Assembly (NCBI RefSeq): GCF_000720325.1
Contig: NZ_JOJM01000016.1
Coordinates: forward strand, 1 to 64,000
Length of the DNA: 64,000 nucleotides
Reading direction: 5' to 3'
From: Streptomyces sp. NRRL B-1347
GTDB lineage: Bacteria > Actinomycetota > Actinomycetes > Streptomycetales > Streptomycetaceae
Shown here: in pieces, positions 35,340 to 43,996 of the stretch
Numbering within the stretch: the first letter of the stretch is position 1
How the letters are laid out: each line of letters begins with the position of its first letter
Translations under genes and position numbers: made by a program
The notes under the pieces: generated by a model
Database searches by the model: none
What the model saw: the letters and a program-made list of their open reading frames with translations, nothing else
Told to the model about the DNA's origin: nothing

Positions 35340-36161
35340 ATGAACAAGACGGCGCTGCGCGCTCTGCTCCGCGAACGACGCGCCCTCATCGCCCCCGAAT
35401 CGCACGGCTTCGTCCGATCGACGGGGCAGGGCAGACGGGCTCCGGGGCTCTCCCAGCATCAGGTGGACCAACTCCTGCACCGCACCCTTGGTACGTACCA
35501 CCGCCTCGAGTCCGGCAACTACCCCAACCCACCGACGGCCCTCCTGCGCGACGTGGCCCGCCTCTTCGGGCTGAACGAACAGGAGTGGGTGTCCTTGTGC
35601 CGCTACGCCCTGCTCCAGGACCCGCCCGGGCCGCTCCACCTGTCGTCGGGCAAGGAGGTGCCCGGCGTCTGGCGCGAAGCGGTCAACGGCATCTCGCACA
35701 TCGCGTACATCGCGGACGCGTCCTGGGACATGCTCGTGTACAACGACGCCTGCGCCGCCGTCTTCCCCGGCGGCGAGGTCCCGCCGAACATCATGCGCTG
35801 GATGGTCCTCAGCCCGGCGGCCCGCGAGATCCTCCTCGACTGGGACACCGCCTGGGCCCCCATGCTGCTGCCCCAGCTGCGCGGCGCGCTCGCCACCCGG
35901 CCGGAGGACGAGACCCTCCAGCAGATCGAGAAGGAGGTCCTCGCCGATCCCACGGCCGCCCCGCTGTACGGCGCGGACAAACCGTTCCCGCACCCCGACG
36001 GCGACGAGCGGCCCCTGCTCCACGCGGAGCTGGGGCCGGGCTGGGTCACCATGTGCGCCGCCCAGCCGCTGACCGCTCCGGGCGCCCGGATGATGATCCT
36101 GGTGTTCCACCCCGGGCGGGAGCGCGTCCACCCGCGGGCACCGATGCTGCGGGCCACCTGA
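35340..36161 (+). CDS. XRE-family regulator with MmyB-like ligand-binding domain
   Basis: A 273-residue transcription factor. The N-terminal HTH (~40-85) contains GLSQHQVDQLLHRTLGTYHR and a second half NPPTALLRDVARLFGLNEQEW; the C-terminal ~160 residues match the MmyB ligand-binding PAS-like domain, with DASWDMLVYNDACAAVFPGG and NIMRWMVLSPAAREILLDW. Such domains are proposed to bind fatty acids or similar hydrophobic ligands and often control an adjacent enzyme. Start ATG 35340 has AGAGGGA upstream; a GTG at 35316 is in frame. It precedes the type III polyketide synthase, but two hairpins lie between. Confidence 0.88.
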   Translation: MNKTALRALLRERRALIAPESHGFVRSTGQGRRAPGLSQHQVDQLLHRTLGTYHRLESGNYPNPPTALLRDVARLFGLNEQEWVSLCRYALLQDPPGPLHLSSGKEVPGVWREAVNGISHIAYIADASWDMLVYNDACAAVFPGGEVPPNIMRWMVLSPAAREILLDWDTAWAPMLLPQLRGALATRPEDETLQQIEKEVLADPTAAPLYGADKPFPHPDGDERPLLHAELGPGWVTMCAAQPLTAPGARMMILVFHPGRERVHPRAPMLRAT

Positions 36162-36168
36162 CGGCTCC

Positions 36169-36286
36169 GCGCGGGCGGCCACCGCCCGCGCGCTGCGCAC
36201 CGGCGCCGTTCGCCCCGCGCGCCACCCGGGCACCACCTGATCGCCGCACCCGGGCCCGCTCCGTCCGACGGCCGCGAGCGGGCCCG
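36169..36286. terminator. Double hairpin between regulator and polyketide synthase
   Basis: Hairpin 1: GCGCGGGCGG / CCGCCCGCGC at 36169-36191 with a 3-nt loop, 8 bp past the stop. Hairpin 2: CGGGCCCGCTC / GAGCGGGCCCG at 36251-36286. Together they suggest the two genes are separate transcripts. Confidence 0.7.
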
Positions 36287-36412
36287 CGCGGCGGCTCTTC
36301 CCAGGTCCGTGGCCCTGCGCTGGAACCGCCACGCCAGGACGCACGTTCGACGAGGTGCAGTACGTTTCCTTATGCCCTCCACATCCGACCTGCGCCCGGC
36401 GGGAGTTCCTTC

Positions 36413-37453
36413 GTGTCCGCATATGTCCTCAGACCCCAGACCGTCGTCGGTGACCACAAGGTCACCACCGCGGAGATCACCGACGACATACGCCTGCACC
36501 ATCCCGAGCACCCCCGGCTCGGCGCGTTCCTGCGGGTCATCGGCAATTGCGGAGTCCAGACCCGCTACTTCACCCGCCCCCTCGACTCCCCGACCGTCGC
36601 CGGCACGGCCGATGTGCACGAGCGGGCCAACGCGGCCTTCGACGACGCCCTGGCCATGGCCGAGCGCGCGGCCACCGCCGCGCTCGCGTCGGCCGGGCTC
36701 GCCGCGACCGACATCGACGCCGTGGTCACCACGCACACCACGGGCTGGTCCGTCCCCAACCTGGACATCCATCTGATCGAGCGGCTCGGCCTGCGTCCCA
36801 CCGTGCGCCGCATCGCGCTGACCACGCTGGCCTGCCCCGGCGGCACCCAGTCCCTGATCCGGGCCGCGGACCTGGTCTCCGTCCGGCCGGGCAGCAAGGT
36901 CCTCGTGGTCGCCGCGGAGGTCATCTCGTCCGTCTACCACCACAACGACACCGGCATCGAGGCCATGATCTACAAGGCCCTGTTCGGCGACTCGGCGGGC
37001 GCCACCGTCGTGTCGGGCGAGCCCCTCGGCCCGGGCCTGGTGATCGAGGACTCGTACGAGTACGTGCTGCCGGGCAGCATCGACCGCCAGCGCGGCCGGA
37101 TCACCGCCGACGGGTTCCACTTCGATTCCACCAGGAAGGCGCTCACGGCCGCGGACGACGTCCTTCCGCAGCTCCTCGACTGGGTCGGCCCGCAGCGGGC
37201 CGAGTTCGCCGTCATCCACCCGGGCAGTCCGCGCATCATCTCCGACACCGCCGCCGCCCTCGGCCTGGATGCCGTTGACACGCGTCACTCCACGGACACG
37301 CTCGCCGAGGAGGGCAACCTGGGCGGGGTGAGCGTGCTGCGCGTCCTGGAGCGCACGCACAACGCGCCGCCCGCCGACGGCGCGCGCGGCTACACCGTCG
37401 CCTACGGCCCCGGCTTCACCACGGCCGCGCTGCGCTGCCGCTGGCACGGGTGA
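36413..37453 (+). CDS. Type III polyketide synthase (chalcone/stilbene synthase family)
   Basis: A 346-residue homodimeric ketosynthase that condenses malonyl-CoA onto an acyl-CoA starter without an acyl carrier protein. The catalytic triad is visible: Cys141 (LACPGGTQ), His269 (VIHPGSPRI) and Asn302 (EEGNLGGVSVLRVL). GLFGDSAG-type (ALFGDSAGATVV) and the end YGPGFTTAAL are standard. It is not close to RppA in sequence, so tetrahydroxynaphthalene is not assumed; alkyl-pyrone or resorcinol products are possible. The GTG start follows GGGAG by 8 nt. No methyltransferase, P450 or oxidase is adjacent; an MmyB-type regulator is upstream. Confidence 0.92.
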   Translation: MSAYVLRPQTVVGDHKVTTAEITDDIRLHHPEHPRLGAFLRVIGNCGVQTRYFTRPLDSPTVAGTADVHERANAAFDDALAMAERAATAALASAGLAATDIDAVVTTHTTGWSVPNLDIHLIERLGLRPTVRRIALTTLACPGGTQSLIRAADLVSVRPGSKVLVVAAEVISSVYHHNDTGIEAMIYKALFGDSAGATVVSGEPLGPGLVIEDSYEYVLPGSIDRQRGRITADGFHFDSTRKALTAADDVLPQLLDWVGPQRAEFAVIHPGSPRIISDTAAALGLDAVDTRHSTDTLAEEGNLGGVSVLRVLERTHNAPPADGARGYTVAYGPGFTTAALRCRWHG

Positions 37454-37582
37454 GGCCTCCGAGCAGCGGCGCGGGGGCCGCTGCTCGCCTCACCGGCCCC
37501 GGGCTTCTCGTCCTTTCGGCCACCGTGGTCCGGCCACCTGACCGATGGCGCGGGCCCGGGTCCTTCCGGGACGGTGGTGAGC

Positions 37583-37867
37583 ATGGACACGGTGTGGAAT
37601 CCCAGGTGGCGGCTCGTCGCGGTGGCCGTCGCCGGTGTGGCGGCGGCCGCCGTGGCGATCGCCGTCGCCGTGGCGGCACCCGCGCAGCAGGGGCAGGCGC
37701 GGACGGCCGCCGCCGACGGCGCGCGGCGGTCCGCCGCCTCGGACTGGCGCCTGGACGCCACCGCCCTGGGCCTGACGGCCGCCGCGTCGACGGCGGTGCT
37801 CCTGGTGCTGCGGCGCAGAGGCCGCGGCGGCGCCCGGCAGCCGGCCGCGCGCGAGGCGGCCCGCTGA
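37583..37867 (+). CDS. Small two-helix membrane protein
   Basis: A 94-residue protein of unknown function with an N-terminal membrane helix (RLVAVAVAGVAAAAVAIAVA, ~10-30) and a second (ATALGLTAAASTAVLLVL, ~57-74) followed by a basic tail RRRGRGG. Its TGA shares one base with the ATG of the channel gene, so the pair is coupled and probably acts together. GTG codons at 37574 and 37577 are possible alternative starts. No family recognised. Confidence 0.6.
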   Translation: MDTVWNPRWRLVAVAVAGVAAAAVAIAVAVAAPAQQGQARTAAADGARRSAASDWRLDATALGLTAAASTAVLLVLRRRGRGGARQPAAREAAR

Positions 37868-38493
37868 TGCTGCACACGCTGTACCTCGTCGGCATCGCCG
37901 CCTTCGCCGCCAGCGGCGTGCTCGCCGCGCACCGGGCGCGGATGGACCCCTTCGGCGGACTCGTCCTCGCCTTCGTGGCCTCCATCTCCGGCGGCACGCT
38001 GCGCGACCTCATCCTGGACCGCCATCCGCTGTACTGGACCCACGACTGGGTCCTGCTGACCGTGATCGCGGTCACGGGCGTCACCACGATGCTGTACCTG
38101 CGCCACCGCGAGCTGCCGCAGCGCACGCTGATGGTGGTGGACGCGGTGGGCCTCGCCGTGGTGACCGTCATGGGCGCGCAGGCCGCCATCGACGCGCGCG
38201 TCACACCGCTCGCCGTGATCATCCTGGCCGTCCTGACGGGCGTGACCGGCGAGGTCCTGCGGGACGTGCTGTGCGGGCAGTTCCCGCCGCTGCTGCTGCG
38301 CGAGGAGGTGTACGCGACCGCCGCGCTCGCGGGCGCGGGCTGCTACCTCGGGCTGCACCACGCGGGCGCGTCCCCGACCACCACCACGGTGACGTCGGCC
38401 GCCCTCGTCCTCGCGCTGCGCCTCGCGGCGATCACCAAGTCCCTGCACCTGCCCCCGCTGTCCCGCGCCCGGGCCCCACGCGCGGACCGCTGA
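37867..38493 (+). CDS. TRIC-type (UPF0126/YadS) membrane channel
   Basis: A 208-residue protein of the bacterial trimeric intracellular cation channel family, with about seven helices in two repeats. Each repeat has the family signature with glycine and LRD: ISGGTLRDLILDRHPLYW (~39-56) and VTGEVLRDVLCGQFPPLLLREEVYATAAL (split over ~120-148). Family members conduct monovalent cations such as potassium. It is translationally coupled to the preceding small membrane protein. Confidence 0.9.
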   Translation: MLHTLYLVGIAAFAASGVLAAHRARMDPFGGLVLAFVASISGGTLRDLILDRHPLYWTHDWVLLTVIAVTGVTTMLYLRHRELPQRTLMVVDAVGLAVVTVMGAQAAIDARVTPLAVIILAVLTGVTGEVLRDVLCGQFPPLLLREEVYATAALAGAGCYLGLHHAGASPTTTTVTSAALVLALRLAAITKSLHLPPLSRARAPRADR

Positions 38494-38582
38494 GCACGGG
38501 CCACTGAGCACTGGCCGCTGACCGCTGACCGCCACCGGGAAATCCGGTTGTCCGGCGCGGAACCCCCTGCTGAAGTGGCCGA

Positions 38583-39386
38583 ATGGACTCAACAGAAGCA
38601 CTCGCGGCGTACGACAAGCAGATCCGGCAGAACCTGGACCCGGACGGGCCGGGCGTCCGCGTCGAGCGGGCCGACGGCGTCGTGCGCCGCGTGGGCAGCG
38701 CCGCCCACGACTGGAACGGCGTGCTGTGGTCGGACCTCGACCAGGACACGGCCGACGCGGCGATCGCCGCGCAGGTGCGCCTGTTCGGCGGCCTCGGGCG
38801 CGAGTTCGAGTGGAAGCTGTACTCCCACGACCTGCCCGCCGACCTGCCGAAGCGGCTGCTCGACGCCGGATTCACGGCCGAGCCCGCCGAGACCCTGATG
38901 GTCACGGAGGTCGACGCGCTGCCGCTCGACGCCGCCGTGCCCGAGGGGATCGAGCTCGTCCCGGTGACGGACGAGGCCGGGGTGCGGCTGATGGTCGCCG
39001 CCCACGACCGGGCCTTCGGCTCGGACGGCGCCGCGCTCGGCCGCCAGGTGCTGGACCAGCTGACCACCGCGCCGGACACGCTCGCCGTGGTCGTGGCCAT
39101 GGCCGGGGACGAGCCGGTGAGCTCGGCGCGCATCGAGTTCAGGCCCGGCACGGACTTCGCGGGCCTGTGGGGCGGCGGCACGGTGGCCGAGTGGCGCGGC
39201 CGTGGCGTCTACCGCTCGCTGATCGCCCATCGCGCCCGCATCGCCGCCGCCCGCGGCGTGCGCTATCTCCAGGTCGACGCCTCCAGCGAGAGCCGCCCGA
39301 TCCTGCGCCGGCTCGGCTTCACCGAGCTGGCCACGACCACGCCGTACGTGTACGGGCCGGGGGCTCGGTTCAGCCCAGGAGCTTGA
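38583..39386 (+). CDS. GNAT family N-acetyltransferase, two-domain
   Basis: A 267-residue protein with an N-terminal alpha/beta region of unknown role (to ~125) and a C-terminal GNAT domain. The acetyl-CoA loop is TVAEWRGRGVYRSLIAHRA near 200-218, followed by YLQVDASSESRPILRRLGF. The first half may be a degenerate second GNAT lobe. Substrate unknown. Its 3' end overlaps the convergent isochorismatase-like gene by 17 nt. Confidence 0.85.
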   Translation: MDSTEALAAYDKQIRQNLDPDGPGVRVERADGVVRRVGSAAHDWNGVLWSDLDQDTADAAIAAQVRLFGGLGREFEWKLYSHDLPADLPKRLLDAGFTAEPAETLMVTEVDALPLDAAVPEGIELVPVTDEAGVRLMVAAHDRAFGSDGAALGRQVLDQLTTAPDTLAVVVAMAGDEPVSSARIEFRPGTDFAGLWGGGTVAEWRGRGVYRSLIAHRARIAAARGVRYLQVDASSESRPILRRLGFTELATTTPYVYGPGARFSPGA

Positions 39387-39924
39387 TGATCGCGTCGGCG
39401 GTGTCCGTCTCGCCGAGCAGCGGGAAGACCTTCTCGACGGCGGCCAGATGGGTCTGCTCGTCCATGTCGGTCACGGCGTCCACGGCCACCGTCACGTGGT
39501 AGCCGTGCTCGTGCGCGGCCCGGGCCGTGGACTCCACGCCGAACGCCGTCGCGATGCCGCCGATGACGACCTGGGTGACGCCCCTGCGGCGCAGCTGGAG
39601 GTCGAGGTCGGTGCCGTGGAAGGCGCCCCACTGGTGCTTGGTGACGACGATGTCGCTGTCCTGGCGGTCCAGTTCGGGCCGCAGCTCCGCCCAGTCGGCG
39701 GGCGTCGCGCCACCGCCGCCGAGCGTGACCTCGGCCCTGCCGGGCGCCCGGCCGGTCACGCGGACGAGGACGACGGGCAGCCCGTGCGCCCGGAAGGCGG
39801 CGGCGAGCCGGGCCCCGCGCTCGACGATCCGGTCGGCCGGGTGGAGCGTGGGCAGGGCGGTGATGCCCTTCTGCAGGTCGACGAGGACAAGGGCGGTCTT
39901 CGGGTCGAGCGTGGTGGCGGTCAT
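39370..39924 (-). CDS. Isochorismatase-like hydrolase without the nucleophile Cys
   Basis: A 184-residue cysteine-hydrolase-fold protein. Asp16 (VLVDLQKG) and Lys96 (VVTKHQWGAF) of the usual Asp-Lys-Cys triad are present, but the segment IGGIATAFGVESTARAA has Gly129 where nicotinamidase-type enzymes have Cys. Isochorismatases that hydrolyse vinyl ethers also lack Cys, so it may still be active on such a substrate. The MarR regulator gene ends 73 bp upstream on the same strand, which suggests joint control. Confidence 0.85.
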   Translation of the reverse strand: MTATTLDPKTALVLVDLQKGITALPTLHPADRIVERGARLAAAFRAHGLPVVLVRVTGRAPGRAEVTLGGGGATPADWAELRPELDRQDSDIVVTKHQWGAFHGTDLDLQLRRRGVTQVVIGGIATAFGVESTARAAHEHGYHVTVAVDAVTDMDEQTHLAAVEKVFPLLGETDTADAIIKLLG

Positions 39925-39997
39925 GGGGGTGCCTTTCTCGTACGGGGGTGGGCGCCCGCCCCGCTCCGGACGACGCCGGGCTGGGGGGCGCGGAGCG

Positions 39998-40447
39998 TCA
40001 CGGGCGGACCAGTCGCTCCAGGAGCACGACGGCGTCGGCCAGCTGCCGTCGCTCGTGCTCGTCGAGCCGGTCCGCGATGGCCGCCGCGAGCCAGTTCCGC
40101 TTGGCGTCCCGCGCCTCGGCGAGCACCCGGCGGCCGTCCTCGGTCACCGACACCACGGACTGGCGCCCGTCGTCCGGGTCCGGCGCGCGCTCGACCAGGC
40201 CCTCGGCCTCCAGCGCGCCGACGGTCAGGCGCATGGACTGGGGCCGCACGTGCTCGGCGCGGGCCAGCGCCGCCGTGGTGGCGGGCGCCTCCGCGAGCAG
40301 GGCGAGCGCGGACCGCTGCGAGGCCGTCAGGCCGGTCTCCGGCGTCTGGGTGCGCAGCCTGCGCACGACGTGCCGGACGGCGACGGTGAGATCGGCGGCG
40401 ATCCCCTCGGGCCCGGGTCCAGCCGCGCTTCCTGGCGTGTCGGTCAT
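39998..40447 (-). CDS. MarR-family regulator
   Basis: A 149-residue winged-helix dimer. The DNA-binding part is TASQRSALALLAEAPATTAALARAEHVRPQSMRLTVGALEAEGLVER with the wing DPDDGRQSVVSVTEDGRRVL. The ATG at 40447 is chosen; an in-frame ATG upstream would lie inside the large palindrome at 40461-40500, which is the natural autoregulatory operator. It probably also controls the isochorismatase-like gene that follows. Confidence 0.92.
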   Translation of the reverse strand: MTDTPGSAAGPGPEGIAADLTVAVRHVVRRLRTQTPETGLTASQRSALALLAEAPATTAALARAEHVRPQSMRLTVGALEAEGLVERAPDPDDGRQSVVSVTEDGRRVLAEARDAKRNWLAAAIADRLDEHERRQLADAVVLLERLVRP

Positions 40448-40460
40448 GAAGGGACCGTAC

Positions 40461-40500
40461 GAGATAGGCAGGCAAACTTGCAAGGCTGCCTGCCTATCTC
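40461..40500. promoter_or_regulatory. 40-bp palindrome upstream of marR
   Basis: GAGATAGGCAGGCA (40461-40474) and its exact complement TGCCTGCCTATCTC (40487-40500) flank a 12-bp centre that contains CTTGCAAG (40477-40484), a palindrome of its own. It starts 14 bp before the MarR ATG and ends 17 bp after the asparaginase stop. Operator for the MarR protein is the best reading; terminator of the asparaginase gene is possible at the same time. Confidence 0.65.
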
Positions 40501-40517
40501 GTGAAGGTCCGGACGGC

Positions 40518-41648
40518 TCAGCTGTTCGGCGGCGTCTCGTCCGGGAAGATCTTCGTGACCACGTTGCCGTCCTCGGTCAGATAGCCGTGCAGCATGCCGG
40601 GGCTGCTGTGCGGCGCGTCGAACGTGCCGTCGGGCGCGAGCGCGATCACCCCGCCGTCGCCGCCGAGGGCCGGAAGCCGCTTGACGATCACCTCGTACGC
40701 GGCCTTCGCCACGCCCACGCCCTTGAACTCCATGAGGTTCGAGAGGGTCGCGGTGGCCCCGCCCCGGATGAACACCTCGCCCGCGCCGGTGGCGCTCGCG
40801 GCGACCGTGCCGTTCTTCGCGTACGTGCCCGCGCCGATCAGGGGCGAGTCGCCGACGCGGCCGGGGAGCTTGTTGGTCAGGCCGCCGGTCGAGGTCGCCG
40901 CCGCCAGGTCGCGCCGCTCGTCCACGGCGACCGCGCCGACCGTGCCCTTGGACTGCGCGTCGGCGAGGGAGGCCGGGGAGTCCGCGGCCTTCTTGTCGCC
41001 CTTCTCTGCCGCCTTGGCGGCCATCAGGGCGTCCCAGCGGGCCTGTGTCCAGTAGTAGTCCTGGGTGACGGTCCGCAGCCCGTGCCGGGCGCCGAAGTCG
41101 TCGGCGCCCTCGCCCGCGAGCAGCACGTGCTTCGACTTGTCCATGACGGCCCGGGCGCCCTCGATGGGGTTGCGCAGGCTCTTCACGCCCGCCACGGCAC
41201 CGGCCTTGAGGTCCGAGCCGCGCATGATCGACGCGTCCAGCTCGTGGCCCGCGTCGGCGGTGAAGACCGCGCCCTTGCCCGCGTTGAACAGCGGGTCGTC
41301 CTCCAGCTCCGTGACCGCCTCCTGGACGGCGTCCACACTGGAGCCGCCCTTGTCGAGCACCTTCTGCCCGGCTCTGAGGGCCTCGGTCAGACCGTCGCGG
41401 TACGCCTTCTCGCGCTCCGGCGTGGTCTTGTCCCGGTCGAGGGCGGTACCGGCGCCGCCGTGCACGGCGAGCACCACGTTCCGGGCGTCGGGCCTGGCCT
41501 TGCCCGCGGGCCGGGCGTCGGCAGCGGCAGCGGCGCGGGCGTCGTCCGGCGCGCGCTCCCCGCCCCGTGGCAGGGCGAGCGTGGTGGCGGTGACCGCGGC
41601 GGCGGTGGCGAGAGCGGGAATCAGCCAGGTCAAGGGTCGTATGCGCAT
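40518..41648 (-). CDS. Exported isoaspartyl peptidase / plant-type L-asparaginase
   Basis: A 376-residue N-terminal-nucleophile hydrolase. It has an export signal (PLTWLIPALATAAAVTATTLA, 5-25), then VVLAVHGGAGTAL at the start of the alpha subunit. Self-cleavage should occur before Thr236 (SKGTVGAVAVD), giving the beta subunit with STGGLTNKLPGRVGDSPLIGAG and ATGAGE. It hydrolyses L-asparagine or beta-aspartyl peptides. A secreted form is less usual than the cytoplasmic one. AAGGAG precedes the ATG at 41648. Confidence 0.92.
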   Translation of the reverse strand: MRIRPLTWLIPALATAAAVTATTLALPRGGERAPDDARAAAAADARPAGKARPDARNVVLAVHGGAGTALDRDKTTPEREKAYRDGLTEALRAGQKVLDKGGSSVDAVQEAVTELEDDPLFNAGKGAVFTADAGHELDASIMRGSDLKAGAVAGVKSLRNPIEGARAVMDKSKHVLLAGEGADDFGARHGLRTVTQDYYWTQARWDALMAAKAAEKGDKKAADSPASLADAQSKGTVGAVAVDERRDLAAATSTGGLTNKLPGRVGDSPLIGAGTYAKNGTVAASATGAGEVFIRGGATATLSNLMEFKGVGVAKAAYEVIVKRLPALGGDGGVIALAPDGTFDAPHSSPGMLHGYLTEDGNVVTKIFPDETPPNS

Positions 41649-41838
41649 GGGCACTCCTTGGCAGGACGGCGACGGGGTCACCGTAAGGGCATGCACATGA
41701 CGCCAACCAGGGGGCGTGCCGCCCCTCGAACACCCTCGGCCACTGCTCGGCGCGGCGGCCTCCGCGCGCCGAAGAGGGCAGCAGCGCACCAAAGGGGGCG
41801 GCAGCGCGCCGCCCCCTCCGTCCCGCCCTCCGCCCGCG

Positions 41839-43065
41839 TCAGCGGATCGGCAGCCCCGACAGGGTGCGCGCGATCACCAGGCGCTGGATCTCACTCGTCC
41901 CCTCGAAGATCGTGTAGATCGCGGCGTCCCGGTGCATGCGCTCCACCGGGTACTCGCGCGTGTAGCCGTTGCCGCCGAGGATCTGGATCGCCTGCGCGGT
42001 GACCTTCTTGGCGGTCTCGCTGGCGTACAGCTTCGACATGGAGCCCTCGGCGCTCTCGAACTTCTTGCCCGTGACCGCCATCCAGGAGGCGCGCCACACC
42101 AGGAGCCGGGCCGCGTCGATCTGCGTGCGCATGTCGGCGAGCTGGAAGGCGACGCCCTGGTTGTCGATGATCGGGCGGCCGAACTGCTCGCGCGTCTTCG
42201 CGTACTCCAGCGCCTCCTCGTACGCGGCGCGTGCGGTGCCCACCGCCATCGCGCCGACGGCCGGGCGCGAGGCCTCGAAGGTGGCCATGGCCGCGTTCTT
42301 CACGCGCTCGCCGCCGCTCTTCGCGCGCTCCCGCGCGCGGGCGAGCCGCTCGTCGAGCTTCTCCTTGCCGCCGAGCAGACAGGAGCCGGGCACGCGCGCG
42401 TTCTCCAGGACGACCTCGGCGGTGTGCGAGGCGCGGATGCCGTGCTTCTTGAACTTCTGGCCCTGGGACAGGCCCGGCGTGCCCGGCGGCACGATGAAGG
42501 AGGCGTGCCCCTTGGAGCCGAGGTCGGGGTCGACCACGGCGACGACGACGTGGACGTTGGCGATGCCGCCGTTGGTCGCCCAGGTCTTGGTGCCGTTGAG
42601 GACCCACTCGTCCTTGGCCTCGTCGTAGACCGCGCGGGTGCGCATCGAGGCCACGTCGGAGCCCGCGTCCGGCTCGGACGAGCAGAAGGCGGCGACCTTC
42701 ACGTCGTCGACGTCGCCGTACATCTGCGGGATCCAGGTGCCGATCTGGTCCTCGGTGCCGTTGGCGAGGACGCCCACGGCGGCGAGGCCGGTGCCGACGA
42801 TGGACAGGGCGATGCCCGCGTCGCCCCAGAACAGCTCCTCCATCGCCATGGGTATGCCGAGCCCGGTGGGGTCGAAGTACTGCTGGGCGTAGAAGTCCAG
42901 GGAGTAGATGCCGACCTTCGCGGCCTCCTGGATGACCGGCCAGGGCGTCTCCTCGCGCTCGTCCCACTCGGCGGCCGCCGGACGGATCACGTCGGCGGCG
43001 AACCCGTGGAGCCAGTCCTTGACCTCCTTCTGCTCGTCGTTGAGCTCCATGGTGAACTCGGCCAT
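41839..43065 (-). CDS. Acyl-CoA dehydrogenase
   Basis: A 408-residue FAD enzyme that introduces the first double bond of beta-oxidation. [28 protein letters not shown] and the end segment [24 protein letters not shown] are typical; the catalytic base is Glu388 in FEGT, the medium-chain-type position. Full length. It is divergent from a TetR gene at 43228; the 162-bp gap holds two operator-like palindromes, so the pair is probably a fatty-acid-responsive switch. Confidence 0.94.
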   Translation of the reverse strand: MAEFTMELNDEQKEVKDWLHGFAADVIRPAAAEWDEREETPWPVIQEAAKVGIYSLDFYAQQYFDPTGLGIPMAMEELFWGDAGIALSIVGTGLAAVGVLANGTEDQIGTWIPQMYGDVDDVKVAAFCSSEPDAGSDVASMRTRAVYDEAKDEWVLNGTKTWATNGGIANVHVVVAVVDPDLGSKGHASFIVPPGTPGLSQGQKFKKHGIRASHTAEVVLENARVPGSCLLGGKEKLDERLARARERAKSGGERVKNAAMATFEASRPAVGAMAVGTARAAYEEALEYAKTREQFGRPIIDNQGVAFQLADMRTQIDAARLLVWRASWMAVTGKKFESAEGSMSKLYASETAKKVTAQAIQILGGNGYTREYPVERMHRDAAIYTIFEGTSEIQRLVIARTLSGLPIR

Positions 43066-43094
43066 GACCCCTCCCGGCTACGAACCCGTGCTAC

Positions 43095-43133
43095 GTTACT
43101 TGCGGTAACTGGAGTCTGTTACTGGCCGGTAGC
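43095..43133. promoter_or_regulatory. Two operator-like palindromes between acyl-CoA dehydrogenase and TetR
   Basis: GTTACTTGCGGTAAC (43095-43109) has GTTAC/GTAAC arms; GTTACTGGCCGGTAGC (43118-43133) contains TACTGGCCGGTA with one mismatch. Both are centred in the divergent gap and share the GTTACT half, which fits two sites for the TetR protein. Confidence 0.5.
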
Positions 43134-43227
43134 CCCTGTCAACTCCCGGCAGCCCGTTCGATGCTCCAAGGCTTCCGGGTGTTACGTTGCGCGTTGCGTC
43201 AGGAATCGCACGGGCGGAGAACACCAC

Positions 43228-43881
43228 ATGGAGACCACGCAGCGGACCGATCAGCAGCGGTCCGCCGAGCAACGACGGCGCGAACTCCTTGAGGCGGCCG
43301 ACCGCGTCGTGCTCCGCGACGGGCCCGGCGCCTCGATGAACGCCATCGCAGCCGAGGCGGGCATCACCAAGCCCATCCTGTACCGCCACTTCGGCGACAA
43401 GGGCGGCCTCTACGCGGCGCTCGCCAAGCGGCACACGGACGCGCTGCTCGCCTCGCTGCGCGCGGCCCTCGACGCCCCCGCCGAGCGCAGGGAGCGGGTG
43501 GAGTCCACGCTCGACACCTACCTCGCGGCGATCGAGGCCCGGCCGCAGGTCTACCGCTTCCTCATGCATCCGTCGGAAGCCGTGCCGTCCGGCGAGGCGA
43601 GCGCCGAGGGCTTCGACGTCGGCCTGCACTCCGCTCCGCTGCTGCGGCGCCTGGGCGAGGAGCTCGCCGAGGTCATCGAGGAGCGCGTCGACCTCGGCCC
43701 GGAGAGCGCGGAGCTCGCGCGCGTGTGGGGCCACGGCATCGTCGGCATGATGCACGCGGCGGGCGACTGGTGGCTGGGCGAACGCCCCTGCTCCCGCGCC
43801 CAGTTGGTGCGCAGCCTCGCGGACCTGCTGTGGGGCCGCCTCGCCGCCGCGGGCAACCGGGTGGGCGGGCCGGGCTTCTGA
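43228..43881 (+). CDS. TetR-family regulator of the acyl-CoA dehydrogenase
   Basis: A 217-residue repressor. HTH at ~18-60: RRRELLEAADRVVLRDGPGA, MNAIAAEAGITKPILYRHFGDKGGLYAAL. The C-terminal domain contains RPQVYRFLMHPSEAVPSGE and VWGHGIVGMMHAAGDWWLGE, similar to fatty-acyl-CoA-responsive TetR proteins. It is divergent from acyl-CoA dehydrogenase. It ends before a bidirectional terminator. Confidence 0.93.
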   Translation: METTQRTDQQRSAEQRRRELLEAADRVVLRDGPGASMNAIAAEAGITKPILYRHFGDKGGLYAALAKRHTDALLASLRAALDAPAERRERVESTLDTYLAAIEARPQVYRFLMHPSEAVPSGEASAEGFDVGLHSAPLLRRLGEELAEVIEERVDLGPESAELARVWGHGIVGMMHAAGDWWLGERPCSRAQLVRSLADLLWGRLAAAGNRVGGPGF

Positions 43882-43887
43882 CATCGA

Positions 43888-43911
43888 GCCCGTCCGGCGT
43901 TTGAGGACGAG
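43888..43911. repeat. Dispersed 24-bp Streptomyces repeat, copy 1
   Basis: GCCCGTCCGGCGTTTGAGGA plus CGAG follows the TetR stop. An inverted copy with one mismatch is at 46724-46747. Elements of this type recur after genes in Streptomyces chromosomes. Confidence 0.6.
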
Positions 43912-43967
43912 GCGCGCAGCGCCAACGGAGCGGGGAAAGGGGCGCGGCCCCAGCCGTAAGTGGCGGG

Positions 43968-43992
43968 GGTCCAGGGGCGCGGCCCCTGGACC
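43968..43992. terminator. Bidirectional hairpin between tetR and def
   Basis: GGTCCAGGGGC and GCCCCTGGACC form perfect 11-bp arms around a 3-nt loop, 5 bp from the def stop codon, between two convergent genes. Confidence 0.75.
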
Positions 43993-43996
43993 GGCA

